Part shown: piece by piece, positions 9,120 through 17,428 of the stretch
How the letters are laid out: each line of letters begins with the position of its first letter
Numbering within the stretch: position 1 is the stretch's first letter
DNA from: Thalassococcus arenae
GTDB lineage: Bacteria > Pseudomonadota > Alphaproteobacteria > Rhodobacterales > Rhodobacteraceae
Direction of reading: 5' to 3'
DNA length: 64,000 nt
Assembly (NCBI RefSeq): GCF_019104745.1
Contig: NZ_JAHRWL010000001.1
Coordinates: 1,035,001 to 1,099,000, forward strand
Made by a program: the position numbers and the translations under genes
The notes under the pieces: generated by a model
What the model saw: only the letters and a program-made list of their open reading frames with translations
Databases searched by the model: none
Told to the model about the DNA's origin: nothing

Positions 9120-9557
9120 CTAGCCGGGAGGTTCGTCCTCCCGGCTTTTTTTCATGTAGTCGCGCAGTATCGACCGGAAATGCGGAATGGCATGGGGATG
9201 CTGGATGAACAGCCCGGGCGGCATCGTCAGCCACCCCGCTCCTTCACCGCCAAAGCGGACGGCATCGCGTGCGGAACCGGGCAGGTGCGTTGCAAAAAAC
9301 CAACTCACCCCGCTGCCGACGTCGCGTAGATGCGCAAGCGTCAACGCCCGGGCGTCCAGCAGCAGCCCCACTTCCTCTTCCGCCTCGCGGATCGCGCAGG
9401 CTTCTGGCGTCTCGTCGCCGTCGCGGGCGCCACCGGGAAAATCGAGAAATCCGGGCCACGGAATGCCGGGACTGTGGTCACGTTGCAGAACCAGCAAGTC
9501 GGTTCCGAGAAACACCATCACCTTGGCGCCGGCGAACTGGGTTCGGGGATCGGGCAT
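9120..9557 (-). CDS. NUDIX hydrolase
   Basis: This 145-residue protein has a complete Nudix box (GGARDGDETPEACAIREAEEEVGL: G-x5-E-x7-REUxEExGU) near residue 43. The family hydrolyses nucleoside-diphosphate-linked substrates; the substrate here cannot be told from sequence. The start could be this ATG or a GTG two codons earlier, and neither has a strong ribosome site. The last ten codons coincide with the terminator of the convergent small gene, so the C-terminal end is encoded inside a hairpin. It is divergent from dinB, with about 55 bases between the starts. Confidence 0.88.
   Translation of the reverse strand: MPDPRTQFAGAKVMVFLGTDLLVLQRDHSPGIPWPGFLDFPGGARDGDETPEACAIREAEEEVGLLLDARALTLAHLRDVGSGVSWFFATHLPGSARDAVRFGGEGAGWLTMPPGLFIQHPHAIPHFRSILRDYMKKSREDEPPG
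9123..9152 (+). terminator. Rho-independent terminator, embedded in the NUDIX coding end
   Basis: The stem GCCGGGAGG / CCTCCCGGC has a five-base loop and is followed by seven T. It is oriented for plus-strand transcripts from the 8766 gene and lies entirely within the last codons of the minus-strand NUDIX gene. Confidence 0.88.
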
Positions 9558-9613
9558 GGTCACGGCATCAACCCTTGGATAGACTGAAGCTTACGGAATC
9601 CGATCTCGACATC

Positions 9614-10879
9614 ATGCCAGCCCTCTGCCGCGATTGCCTGAGCCAATTCGACACGGTCCCGACACCGCCGGGCCGATGCCCGGCCTGCGGGCGCCGCCGC
9701 GTGCTGGCGCATGACGAATTGTGGAACCTGTCCATTGCCCATATGGATTGCGACGCCTTCTACGCCAGTGTCGAGAAACGGGATAACCCGGATCTGGCGG
9801 ACAAGCCCGTCATCATCGGCGGCGGGCGGCGCGGCGTGGTGTCGACTGCCTGTTATATCGCCAGGATTCGCGGCGTGCGGTCGGCAATGCCCATGTTCAA
9901 GGCGCTGAGCCTGTGTCCCGACGCCGTCGTTCTCAAGCCGCGGATGCAGGTCTATGCCGAGGTCTCGCGCCAGATCCGCGAGATGATGGAGGCGCTGACC
10001 CCGGCCATCGAACCGCTGTCGCTGGACGAGGCGTTCCTGGATCTCAGCGGCACCGCTCGGCTGCACAACGCACCGCCCGCGGTCATGCTTGCGCGTCTGG
10101 TCAGGCGCATGAAAGCGGAATTGGGCGTGACCGGGTCGATCGGGCTCAGCCACAACAAGTTCCTGGCCAAGATCGCCTCGGATCTCGACAAGCCGCAGGG
10201 CTTTGCGGTGATCGGCGCCGCCGAGACCGAGGCGTTCTTGCGCCCCAAGCCGGTGCGGATGATCTGGGGGGTCGGGGCGGCAACGCAGGAGGCGCTTGAC
10301 CGCGCGGGCATCCGGACATTCGACGACCTGTTGCGGTGGGACAGGCAGGACCTGACCGCCCGGTTCGGATCGATGGGCGACCGGCTCTGGCACCTGGCGC
10401 GCGGCCAGGACAAGCGACGGGTCACGCGCCACGCGCCGATGAAGTCGATCTCGAACGAGACCACCTTTCACGACGACACCGACGATCCCGACATTCTCGA
10501 CGGGCATCTTTGGCGGATGTGCGAAAAGGTCGCCGACCGCGCAAAGGCCAAGGGGCTGGCGGGCCGCGTCGTGACACTGAAGCTCAAACGGGCCGATTTC
10601 ACCCTTCTGACACGACGGCAGTTGTTGCCCGATGCGACGCAGATGGCCGACCGCCTCTATCGTGTCGCGCGCAGCCTTTTCGACCAGGTCGGCGACAAGG
10701 GGCCCTATCGCCTGATCGGCGCGGGTCTGGGCGATCTCGTGCCCGAATCCCAGGCCGACCGCGAAGGCGACCTTCTTGACCCACAGGCTGGTGCACGCGC
10801 GGGCGCGGAGCGGGCAACCGACAGTATCAGAAGAAAATTCGGGCCTAACGCGATCATGAAGGGGCGCTCCCTGCGATAG
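9614..10879 (+). CDS. dinB: DNA polymerase IV with N-terminal zinc-ribbon
   Basis: This 421-residue Y-family translesion polymerase has the catalytic core motifs AHMDCDAFYASVE (near residue 42) and SLDEAFLDLSG (near 137), followed by the helix-hairpin-helix and little-finger domains. The start at MPALCRDC adds a roughly 35-residue extension with CRDC and CPAC pairs, which looks like a small zinc ribbon; I recall similar extensions in other Rhodobacteraceae DinBs. The frame is open further upstream, but it overlaps the NUDIX gene antisense and has no ribosome site. I saw no SOS box in the short promoter region. The C-terminus ends without an obvious beta-clamp peptide that I could name with confidence. 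Confidence 0.93.
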   Translation: MPALCRDCLSQFDTVPTPPGRCPACGRRRVLAHDELWNLSIAHMDCDAFYASVEKRDNPDLADKPVIIGGGRRGVVSTACYIARIRGVRSAMPMFKALSLCPDAVVLKPRMQVYAEVSRQIREMMEALTPAIEPLSLDEAFLDLSGTARLHNAPPAVMLARLVRRMKAELGVTGSIGLSHNKFLAKIASDLDKPQGFAVIGAAETEAFLRPKPVRMIWGVGAATQEALDRAGIRTFDDLLRWDRQDLTARFGSMGDRLWHLARGQDKRRVTRHAPMKSISNETTFHDDTDDPDILDGHLWRMCEKVADRAKAKGLAGRVVTLKLKRADFTLLTRRQLLPDATQMADRLYRVARSLFDQVGDKGPYRLIGAGLGDLVPESQADREGDLLDPQAGARAGAERATDSIRRKFGPNAIMKGRSLR

Positions 10880-10919
10880 GCGCGCCCCTCATGACAGCCG
10901 CAAACGCGGCTCGGGGGGA

Positions 10920-11579
10920 TCAGATCTTGACGAACGGCTGAACCAGACGCGGCAGCAGTCCACGGAATTGCAACGGTGCGTCGGTGACGGCAAGGCAGAT
11001 GCAATCCTCTGACAGATCGGCGATCGGGGTATGATGCATGTCCTCGCTCGCGATCTCGATATCGCCGCGCGCGAAACGCCCGTCCTCATCCTGGAATGCG
11101 CCTTTCAGCACCAGGGTCAATTCCATTCCGTTATGGCCATGATCCGGGATCGCCGTGCCGGCCGGAATGAACAGAAGGCGCGCGGTCGCCTCGGGAGACG
11201 TCTTGAGGATCGCCTGTTTGACCCCCATGCCAACCGAGCGCCACTTCACATCGTCAAGCGACCCGCCAACGTAATCCAGAAGCGGCGCCGGAAGAACCGG
11301 ATCGTTGCGCCGTTTCTTTTCGGATGTCGCACCCGTGGCAGGGGATTTGCGGATGAGGGCCAGCGCGCCATCAAGGCAATCGTCGGAGACCGCGACCGTG
11401 TCCGCCGTCTCGATGACGGCACCGCCCACGGCATCATAGCTTTCGACCGCTGCGCGGCATTCGTCGCACAGTGAGATATGGCTGGCCACGATCAGGTTAA
11501 CTGCTTCGGTCAACGTTCCGGCGGAGTAGCCCAGGATCAGGTCATCGGTAAGGTGGTGGGTAATCTTCATCGTCGTCAT
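10920..11579 (-). CDS. chrR: ChrR, zinc anti-sigma factor for RpoE
   Basis: This 219-residue anti-sigma factor has two parts. The N-terminal anti-sigma domain has the zinc ligands of the ZAS family (an early His in KITHHL, then HISLCDEC near residues 35-41). The C-terminal cupin (about 110-200) has the metal ligands PDHGHNGMEL and a later MHHTPI. In Rhodobacter sphaeroides ChrR holds sigma-E inactive until singlet oxygen or organic hydroperoxides cause its turnover. The start ATG overlaps the rpoE stop (ATGA); an alternative ATG three codons in is possible. Similarity to the R. sphaeroides protein as I remember it is high across the whole length, including the QPF.KI end. Confidence 0.97.
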   Translation of the reverse strand: MTTMKITHHLTDDLILGYSAGTLTEAVNLIVASHISLCDECRAAVESYDAVGGAVIETADTVAVSDDCLDGALALIRKSPATGATSEKKRRNDPVLPAPLLDYVGGSLDDVKWRSVGMGVKQAILKTSPEATARLLFIPAGTAIPDHGHNGMELTLVLKGAFQDEDGRFARGDIEIASEDMHHTPIADLSEDCICLAVTDAPLQFRGLLPRLVQPFVKI

Positions 11580-12133
11580 CTCTGGTCCATGGCATGGCGC
11601 AAGCGGTCCAGTGCCAGCCGTATCCTCGACTTGATAGTGCCCAGTGGCAGGCCCGTCTGTTCGGCGATCTCGGAGTGGCTGAGGTCGCCGAAATAGGCCT
11701 TCTGGATCAAGTCTCGTTGCTTTTCAGGCAAAGCCGCGATGGCCGCACCCAGTTTCTCACTCTCCTGTTGCAGGCCGATTATTTCGGCCTGATCCGGCTC
11801 CGACTCGGGCCCCCAGGGGAGGTCTTCGGGTTCGGGCCGCCGCTGCTTGCGCAGCGCGTCGATCTTCTTGTTCCGGGCGATCGTGAATATCCACGTCGCC
11901 ACCGATGCCCGGCTCGGGTCGAACAAGGCCGCCTTGTTCCAAACCGTGGCCAAAACTTCCTGAACGCATTCCTCAGCCAGCGCGGCGTCGGCGCCCGATC
12001 GCATCAGAAATGCCTTAACCCGCGGCGCGAAATGCCCAAACACCTCGACGAACGCGGCTTCATCCTTGTTGTCGCGAATCCGGACGATACGCTCGACCCA
12101 TTCCGCACTGTCTTCACGCGTCTTTTCGGTCAC
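11576..12133 (-). CDS. rpoE: RpoE, ECF group sigma factor of the singlet-oxygen response
   Basis: This 185-residue ECF sigma factor has region 2 (DEAAFVEVFGHFAPRVKAFL to ATWIFTIARNKKID) and region 4 (LPEKQRDLIQKAYFGDLSHSEIAEQTGLPLGTIKSRIRLAL). The GTG start, with GAGGAC upstream, is chosen because it aligns with the known R. sphaeroides start (MTDK..). The frame is open further up, and an ATG at 12238 sits almost at the predicted transcription start. The gene is followed by chrR with a four-base overlap. Its own promoter matches the sigma-E pattern, so it is probably autoregulated. It directs the response to singlet oxygen. Confidence 0.96.
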   Translation of the reverse strand: MTEKTREDSAEWVERIVRIRDNKDEAAFVEVFGHFAPRVKAFLMRSGADAALAEECVQEVLATVWNKAALFDPSRASVATWIFTIARNKKIDALRKQRRPEPEDLPWGPESEPDQAEIIGLQQESEKLGAAIAALPEKQRDLIQKAYFGDLSHSEIAEQTGLPLGTIKSRIRLALDRLRHAMDQR

Positions 12134-12242
12134 GCGTCGCGTCCTCGCAGCTGACTGTCCCTTGGCATCGCAGGTTGTGTCGCGCGGCGCAACCGCGGCG
12201 CTGTGGTCTGCATCCAGGATGTCAATGCTGCCTAACATGGAC

Positions 12243-12272
12243 TGAATACGCCGCCGTTCGGGAAACGGATCA
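12243..12272 (-). promoter_or_regulatory. Candidate sigma-E autoregulatory promoter of rpoE-chrR
   Basis: On the minus strand TGATCC (12272-12267) is followed after 18 bases by TATTCA (12248-12243). The -35 is identical to the recalled Rhodobacter RpoE consensus and the spacing is the same. Transcription would start near 12236, giving a leader of about 100 bases to the GTG. Confidence 0.72.
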
Positions 12273-12294
12273 ATTTTTTTTTCTGAACTCATTT

Positions 12295-12324
12295 TCATCC
12301 GAAGCCTACCGCGCGCCGTAAGTT
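12295..12324 (+). promoter_or_regulatory. Candidate divergent sigma-E promoter of the 12360-16929 operon
   Basis: TCATCC (12295-12300) is followed after 18 bases by TAAGTT (12319-12324), one mismatch in the -35 and a near-consensus -10. The start would be near 12331, about 30 bases before the first ATG. Its -35 lies 22 bases from the -35 of the rpoE promoter, so the two are back to back. Confidence 0.68.
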
Positions 12325-12359
12325 TCGTTAGACAAAAAGAAAAGCAAGGAACCTGACAC

Positions 12360-13658
12360 ATGCCATTCGAAGCCCGCGCCGCCTCGCCCCGCCACATCGC
12401 CGTGATCGGGGGGGGTATTTCCGGGATGGGCGCCGCTCACATGCTGGCCGATGACAACCGTGTCACCCTGTTCGAGGCCGAGCCCCGGCTGGGCGGTCAT
12501 GCACGGACGCGGATCGCCGGAAAGAACGGCGACCAACCGGTCGATACCGGGTTCATCGTCTTCAACTATGCGAATTATCCGAACCTGACCGGGCTGTTCG
12601 ATCGGCTTGCCGTGCCGGTGATGAAATCGGACATGAGCTTTTCCGCCAGCCTGCGTGGCGGCGCGATCGAATACGGGCTTGCCAGCCTGGGTGCCCTGTT
12701 CGCTCAGAAACGAAACGCGGTGAACCCGCGATTCCTGCGCATGGTCCGCGACATCGTGCGCTTCAACGCGCGTGCGCTCGATGCGGCCAACGACAGGACG
12801 CAAAGCCTGGGCGATTTTCTGGACGCGATGGGTACCGGAGACTGGTTCCGCGATTACTACCTGCTGCCGCTGTCCGGCGCGATCTGGTCGACGCCGACCG
12901 ACAAGATCCTGGATTTCCCGGCACATGCGCTGATCCAGTTCTTCGAGAACCACGCGCTGTTGCATCACGCCGGCCAGCACCAATGGTATACGGTGCGCGG
13001 CGGGTCGACCGAATACGTGAGCCGTCTTGCCGAAGCGATGAAGGTTCAGGGTGTCGCATTCCGCACCGGCTGCCCGGTCGAGGCGGTGCGCCGCACCGTG
13101 ACGGGTGTCGAGATCAAGGCGAAAGGCGGCGAGTGGGAAATCTTCGACGACGTCGTCTTCGCCACCCATTCCGACGACTCGCTGCGCTTGCTGACAGACG
13201 CCACGAAGGTCGAACAGCGCGCATTGGGCGCCGTCGCTTATCAGCCGAACAAGATCGTTCTGCACGCCGATGCCAGCGTCATGCCCAAGCGGCGCGTTTG
13301 CTGGTCGTCCTGGAACTACACCGAAGACGCGGTGAAGGAGATGAACCAGATCGACCTGACCTACTGGATGAACAAGCTGCAACCGGCCATTCCACAGGAC
13401 GATCCGATGTTCGTGACGCTGAACTCGGCCCGCCCGATCCGCCAAGAGTTGATCTATGACGAGGTCACACTGCGCCACCCCGTCTATGACCTGGCCGCTC
13501 TCGAAGCGCAGGACGTGGTGCGGGCGATGAACGGAACGCAGCGCACCTGGTTCTGCGGCGCCTGGATGAAGAACGGCTTTCACGAGGACGGTCTGTCATC
13601 GGCTGTCGACGTCGTGCACGCCATCCGTGCCCGCGACGCGGTCGCCACCGCGGCATGA
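12360..13658 (+). CDS. FAD-dependent amine-oxidase-like protein, first gene of the sigma-E operon
   Basis: This 432-residue flavoprotein has the N-terminal dinucleotide fold (IAVIGGGISGMGAAHML, then E.EPRLGGHART) of the NAD(P)-binding Rossmann amine-oxidase superfamily. Related proteins are annotated as cyclopropane or modified fatty acid metabolism. The gene order after it (DUF1365, MFS, DUF3833, SDR), opposite rpoE-chrR, matches the R. sphaeroides RSP1087-1091 operon, a sigma-E target linked to furan and methylated fatty acid formation; I cannot say which step this protein performs. AAGGA lies before the ATG, and its stop overlaps the next start (ATGA). No signal peptide is seen. Confidence 0.9.
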   Translation: MPFEARAASPRHIAVIGGGISGMGAAHMLADDNRVTLFEAEPRLGGHARTRIAGKNGDQPVDTGFIVFNYANYPNLTGLFDRLAVPVMKSDMSFSASLRGGAIEYGLASLGALFAQKRNAVNPRFLRMVRDIVRFNARALDAANDRTQSLGDFLDAMGTGDWFRDYYLLPLSGAIWSTPTDKILDFPAHALIQFFENHALLHHAGQHQWYTVRGGSTEYVSRLAEAMKVQGVAFRTGCPVEAVRRTVTGVEIKAKGGEWEIFDDVVFATHSDDSLRLLTDATKVEQRALGAVAYQPNKIVLHADASVMPKRRVCWSSWNYTEDAVKEMNQIDLTYWMNKLQPAIPQDDPMFVTLNSARPIRQELIYDEVTLRHPVYDLAALEAQDVVRAMNGTQRTWFCGAWMKNGFHEDGLSSAVDVVHAIRARDAVATAA

Positions 13659-14410
13659 GCGCTGTCGAACATATCGCGGGTCACACCTACCATGGCCGCA
13701 AAGGGGCGATCGAAAACGCGTTTCGCTATTCGATCGACTATCTTCTGCTGGATGCCGAAGTCGATGCACGCGGCCCCGCGTTGTTTCGGCGCAACAGGCG
13801 TGGCGTGACTGCGCTGCATGACCGGGATCACGGCGGCGCGCCCGGAGCGGGCAGCGGCCCGGTCTGGGCACGCGAGGTGCTGAAGCAACACCAGGTTCAC
13901 GCGCCGGGTGCCTTGCTGTTGCTCGCCCAGCCGCGCGTTCTGGGCCATGTCTTCAACCCGGTGTCGTTCTGGCTTTCGCACACCGCTGACGGCAAGCTGA
14001 TCGCGGTCATCGCAGAAGTCACGAATACCTTCGGCGACCGGCATTCCTACCTGTGCGTCAAGCCGGACCGGTCCGAGATCCTCCCCTCGGACCGGCTCGT
14101 GGCGACCAAGATCTTTCATGTGTCGCCATTCCAGCCCATCGCCGGCGGTTATGTCTTTCGCTTCGACATCCAGCCCGACCGGATCGGGATCTGGATCGAA
14201 TTCAGCCATGGCGACGGGGGTTTGATCGCCACCCTGACCGGCACCCGGAAACCCCTGACCAATCGCGGCGTGGTTGGCGCGCTGTTGCGACGGCCGTTCG
14301 GGTCGCGTCGCGTGCTGGCCCTGATCCATTGGCAGGCGTTCAAGCTCTGGTGGAAAGGCGCGCGCTACCGGCCCCGTCCCGAACCGCCGCTCGAGGACGT
14401 CACCCAGTGA
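13655..14410 (+). CDS. DUF1365 family protein
   Basis: This 251-residue protein carries the DUF1365 hallmarks: HTYHGRKGAIENAFRYSIDYLL at the start, LAQPRVLGHVFNPVSFWLSH near residue 88 and VTNTFGDRHSYLC near 120. The family's reaction is unknown. It is regularly encoded beside FAD amine-oxidase-like proteins and cyclopropane-fatty-acid-synthase-type methyltransferases, which suggests work on membrane lipid acyl chains. It overlaps its neighbours by four bases on both sides (ATGA at the start, GTGA at the end), so production is coupled. Function by context only. Confidence 0.92.
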   Translation: MSAVEHIAGHTYHGRKGAIENAFRYSIDYLLLDAEVDARGPALFRRNRRGVTALHDRDHGGAPGAGSGPVWAREVLKQHQVHAPGALLLLAQPRVLGHVFNPVSFWLSHTADGKLIAVIAEVTNTFGDRHSYLCVKPDRSEILPSDRLVATKIFHVSPFQPIAGGYVFRFDIQPDRIGIWIEFSHGDGGLIATLTGTRKPLTNRGVVGALLRRPFGSRRVLALIHWQAFKLWWKGARYRPRPEPPLEDVTQ

Positions 14411-15633
14411 CGCATTCCGCCCGACTTCCAGCCTACGCCGTTTTTGCCGGCGTATTGTCGGCGGCTGGCCTGCCCATCTACATACACGCACCGAAATTCT
14501 ACGCCGACGAATTCGCCGTCAGCCTCGGAGCGCTCGGCGCGGTGCTGTTCGGGCTGCGCCTGCTGGATGTCGTGCAGGATCCGCTGCTCGGTCGTCTGGC
14601 CGCGGCTCTGTCGAACGCTCGGGGGATCGCCGTTGCGATCGCAGCGGCGATCATGGCGGGCGGGATGATCGGACTTTTCGCGCTGCCACCCCTGCTGCCC
14701 CCGCTTTGGTGGTTCGCATTGATGCTGACGCTGGTCTTTTCGGCCTTTTCCTTTCTCACCATTGCGTTCTACGCGCGCGGCGTCACCAAGGCCGGCGACC
14801 TGCCCGGCCAGGGGCATTTCCGGCTGGCCCGCTGGCGCGAAACCGGTGCCCTGACCGGCGTCTGCGTGGCATCGGTTCTGCCAACCCTGTTTGCAGCCAC
14901 CGCATTGCCGCCTTTCGCCGCATTCGCGGTGGTCTTCGCGGCATTGACCGCGCTTGCCGCGCTGCTGATGGCACCGGAATGGCGCGGGCGCATAGCCCTG
15001 CCGCGCTCCGGCTTCGGAACCATCCTGTCGGACCGCACCGCGCGGCGCTTGCTGATGATCGCCTTCGTCAATGCCGCACCTGTCGCGGTCAGTTCGACGC
15101 TGTTTCTGTTCTTCGTCGAAAGCCGCCTGGACGCGGCGGGCTGGGAAGGGCCGCTATTGCTGCTTTTCTTCCTCGCAGCCGCGGGCGCCGCGCCGCTTTG
15201 GGGCCTCGCAGCCGAACGATATGGCGCGCAACGCGTGCTGCTGGCGGCGATGGTCCTGGCCATTGTGGCGTTTGGCGGCGCACTGGCCCTGCGCGCTGGC
15301 GACACCTGGCTTTTCGCGGTGATCTGCCTGGCGTCGGGCGCGACGCTGGGTGCGGACCTGACGCTTTTGCCAGCGCTCTTCGCCCGTCGCATGGCGCGTG
15401 TCGCCCCGAATGCCGCCGAAGGCTTTGCACTGTGGTCGTTCGTGTCGAAATTCACGCTGGCTTTTGCAGCCGCAGCGCTACTTCCTCTGTTGGAAATGCG
15501 CGGTTTCCAGCCGGGAAACCAGAACAGCGAAGACGCCCTTGAAACGCTCGGCCTGCTTTATGCGGGCGTGCCCTGTTTGTTGAAACTGGTGGCAATCGGC
15601 CTGCTGGCCACCACCCAGATAGAGGAGGACTGA
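14407..15633 (+). CDS. MFS transporter of the sigma-E operon
   Basis: This 408-residue membrane protein has about twelve hydrophobic segments in two halves. The second begins near residue 215, after a basic stretch. The Na+/melibiose-symporter-like motif region (FGLRLLDVVQDPLLGRLAA, residues about 48-66) points to the GPH/MFS_2 type rather than the drug-exporter type. The GTG start overlaps the DUF1365 stop in GTGA and has GAGGAC upstream. The substrate is unknown; the operon context suggests a lipid-related or lysolipid-like compound, which is inference. The downstream gene begins one base after its stop. Confidence 0.9.
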   Translation: MTHSARLPAYAVFAGVLSAAGLPIYIHAPKFYADEFAVSLGALGAVLFGLRLLDVVQDPLLGRLAAALSNARGIAVAIAAAIMAGGMIGLFALPPLLPPLWWFALMLTLVFSAFSFLTIAFYARGVTKAGDLPGQGHFRLARWRETGALTGVCVASVLPTLFAATALPPFAAFAVVFAALTALAALLMAPEWRGRIALPRSGFGTILSDRTARRLLMIAFVNAAPVAVSSTLFLFFVESRLDAAGWEGPLLLLFFLAAAGAAPLWGLAAERYGAQRVLLAAMVLAIVAFGGALALRAGDTWLFAVICLASGATLGADLTLLPALFARRMARVAPNAAEGFALWSFVSKFTLAFAAAALLPLLEMRGFQPGNQNSEDALETLGLLYAGVPCLLKLVAIGLLATTQIEED

Positions 15634-15634
15634 C

Positions 15635-16201
15635 ATGGAAGCCCTTCTTTTCGTCCTGTTCGGTGCCATCGCCGTCGCCGGGCTGACCTGGTTGGTCAGC
15701 CGCAAGGCAGGTTTTCTTGCGCAGAAGCCCGAGGACTATGCCGATGTGCCGGGCCGCAGCTTTGACCTGCGCATCCACCTCAACGGTCCGATCACCTGCG
15801 AAGGCGTGATCTACGGTCCCACCGGGCGGGTGACATCGCGTTTCGTCGGCGAGTTCGATGCGCAATGGGAAGGCAACCGCGGCATCATGAAAGAGCGCTT
15901 CGAATATGACAGCGGCAATGTTCAGCATCGCGAATGGAACCTGACGCTGGGAAATGATGGCCGCATCAAGGCGACAGCACCCGACGTGGTAGGCGAAGGC
16001 GAAGGACAGCAATCGGGCCCGACAGTGCAACTGAAATACCGCATCAGGCTGCCCGACGATTCCGGCGGCCATGTTCTGGACACCACCGACTGGATGTATC
16101 TTGCGCCCAACGGCACCATCGTGAACCGCAGCCAGTTCCGCAAGTTCGGTATCAAGGTCGCCGAGCTTGTCGCCACCATGCGCCCGCGTGAGACCGCATG
16201 A
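15635..16201 (+). CDS. DUF3833 family protein
   Basis: This 188-residue protein has one N-terminal hydrophobic segment (residues 3-21) that could be an uncleaved anchor or a signal, followed by a lipocalin-like strand-rich domain (KPEDYADVPGRSFDLRIHLNGPITCEGVIYGP... GRVTSRFVGEFDAQWEG). This fits DUF3833, many members of which are lipoproteins; no lipobox cysteine is present here. A strong GAGGAGG lies before the ATG, one base after the MFS stop. Its stop overlaps the next ATG. The function is unknown, but the domain shape and operon suggest binding a lipid-like ligand at the membrane. Confidence 0.88.
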   Translation: MEALLFVLFGAIAVAGLTWLVSRKAGFLAQKPEDYADVPGRSFDLRIHLNGPITCEGVIYGPTGRVTSRFVGEFDAQWEGNRGIMKERFEYDSGNVQHREWNLTLGNDGRIKATAPDVVGEGEGQQSGPTVQLKYRIRLPDDSGGHVLDTTDWMYLAPNGTIVNRSQFRKFGIKVAELVATMRPRETA

Positions 16202-16929
16202 GAGAGTGGGCCGGAAAACGCTATTGGCTGGTCGGCGCGTCTGAAGGGCTTGGCGCCGCGCTGGCACACCGGATGAGCGTCGCCGGGGTCGAATTGGTTC
16301 TGTCGGCCCGTTCCGAAGACAGTTTGCGCGCGCTTTCCGAGGCGCTGCCGGGAAAGGCGCATGTTGCACCCGTAGACATCACCGATGCGAAGGGCCTCAA
16401 GACGGTGTTGGACGAAGCGGGTGAAATCGACGGTGTCGTTCACATGGCAGGCGTCTACTGGCCCTTCGGCGCCAAGGAATGGGATGCAGAGCAGGCCAAC
16501 CTCATGGCCGATGTCAATTTCACAGGAGCGATGAAGCTGATGGGGGTCGTCGTGCCGCGGTTCGTCGAACGCGGCCACGGCCACATCGTTCTGACCGGGT
16601 CTTTGTCGGGCTTTCGCGGCCTGCCCAATGCGGCGCCCTACGTCGCATCCAAGGCCGGCGTCATGGCTTTGGCGGAATCGTTGCACGCGGATCTGCATCG
16701 CAGCGATATCGACGTGCAGCTGGTCAATCCCGGTTTCGTCAAGACGCGGCTGACCGACAAGAACAGCTTTTCCATGCCGTTCATCATGGCGCCCGAAGAC
16801 GCCGCGCGCGCCTATTTCGAGCACATGACCAGCGATCGGTTCAAACGCAGCTTTCCGACCCTCTTTTCGCTGGTGTTTCGCGGATCGCAGTTGCTTCCGG
16901 ACTGGCTCTACTATCGGCTATTTGCGTAA
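16198..16929 (+). CDS. Short-chain dehydrogenase/reductase, last gene of the sigma-E operon
   Basis: This 243-residue classical SDR has a nucleotide-binding start YWLVGASEGLGAALAHRM, the NAG-like block VHMAGVYWPFG, a catalytic Ser in VLTGSLSGFRG and the Tyr-Lys pair in APYVASKAGVMAL (YxxxK). The operon context suggests oxidation or reduction of a lipid-derived hydroxyl or carbonyl; the substrate is not visible. ATGA overlap with DUF3833. A small hairpin (CCGGGAA / TTCCCGG, 16949-16970) without a T-run follows, just before the ribosome site of the next gene. Confidence 0.93.
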   Translation: MREWAGKRYWLVGASEGLGAALAHRMSVAGVELVLSARSEDSLRALSEALPGKAHVAPVDITDAKGLKTVLDEAGEIDGVVHMAGVYWPFGAKEWDAEQANLMADVNFTGAMKLMGVVVPRFVERGHGHIVLTGSLSGFRGLPNAAPYVASKAGVMALAESLHADLHRSDIDVQLVNPGFVKTRLTDKNSFSMPFIMAPEDAARAYFEHMTSDRFKRSFPTLFSLVFRGSQLLPDWLYYRLFA

Positions 16930-16987
16930 GATCAAGGACGGGGACGCACCGGGAATGCACCTTTTCCCGGCAAGGAGGAGACCCGTC

Positions 16988-17311
16988 ATGGAAAGCATCT
17001 CTGTCAGAAAGGTCGCGCAGGTCATCGTGATGGCACGCGAACTCGACCGCGCCGAGGGCGAATTGCGGGCCTTCATCGACCGCATGGACGAAGAAGAACA
17101 AGCGGGGCTGGTCGCGGTCATGTGGGTCGGACGCGGGTCGTTCGAAGCCGAGGAATACACCGAGGCCTACCAGACCGCCTATGCCGAAGCGACCACACCG
17201 ACCGCAGACTACCTGATCGGCACACCACACCTGGCCGACAATCTCGAAGCGGGTCTCGACGCCCTGGGCTACGATGTCTCGGAAGAGGAAAACGCCGTCA
17301 TCGGGCGGTGA
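16988..17311 (+). CDS. DUF3775 family small protein
   Basis: This 107-residue acidic cytoplasmic protein starts at an ATG with AAGGAGGAG. The pattern ISVRKVAQVIVMARELDRAEGELRAFIDRMDEEEQAGLVAVMWVGRGSFEAEEYTEA is that of DUF3775, in which a short helical bundle surrounds a conserved WVGRG...F turn. No biochemical role is known. It follows the SDR gene by 58 bases on the same strand and may be read through from the sigma-E operon, though its own strong ribosome site would suit separate expression. It is convergent with lpdA. Confidence 0.85.
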   Translation: MESISVRKVAQVIVMARELDRAEGELRAFIDRMDEEEQAGLVAVMWVGRGSFEAEEYTEAYQTAYAEATTPTADYLIGTPHLADNLEAGLDALGYDVSEEENAVIGR

Positions 17312-17386
17312 TTGCAGCCTGTCGATGTCGCCCGGGCGGTGTGCCGCCCCCATGACCGCGCGGCATGAACGCGATGACGGTCTGGC

Positions 17387-17419
17387 GGTGCAGCCGCGCC
17401 TTTCGGCAACGGCTGCACC
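17387..17419. terminator. Inverted repeat between convergent genes, possible terminator
   Basis: Ten-base arms GGTGCAGCCG / CGGCTGCACC with a 13-base loop lie between the DUF3775 gene and lpdA. There is no T-run on either side, so it may be a stabilising or factor-dependent end rather than a classical terminator. Confidence 0.4.
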
Positions 17420-17428
17420 GGACGTCGC

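Noticed and set aside
12134-12238. Longer rpoE product starting at the ATG at 12238
   Set aside because: That ATG lies at the predicted transcription start and has no ribosome site; the GTG at 12133 fits the family start and has GAGGAC.
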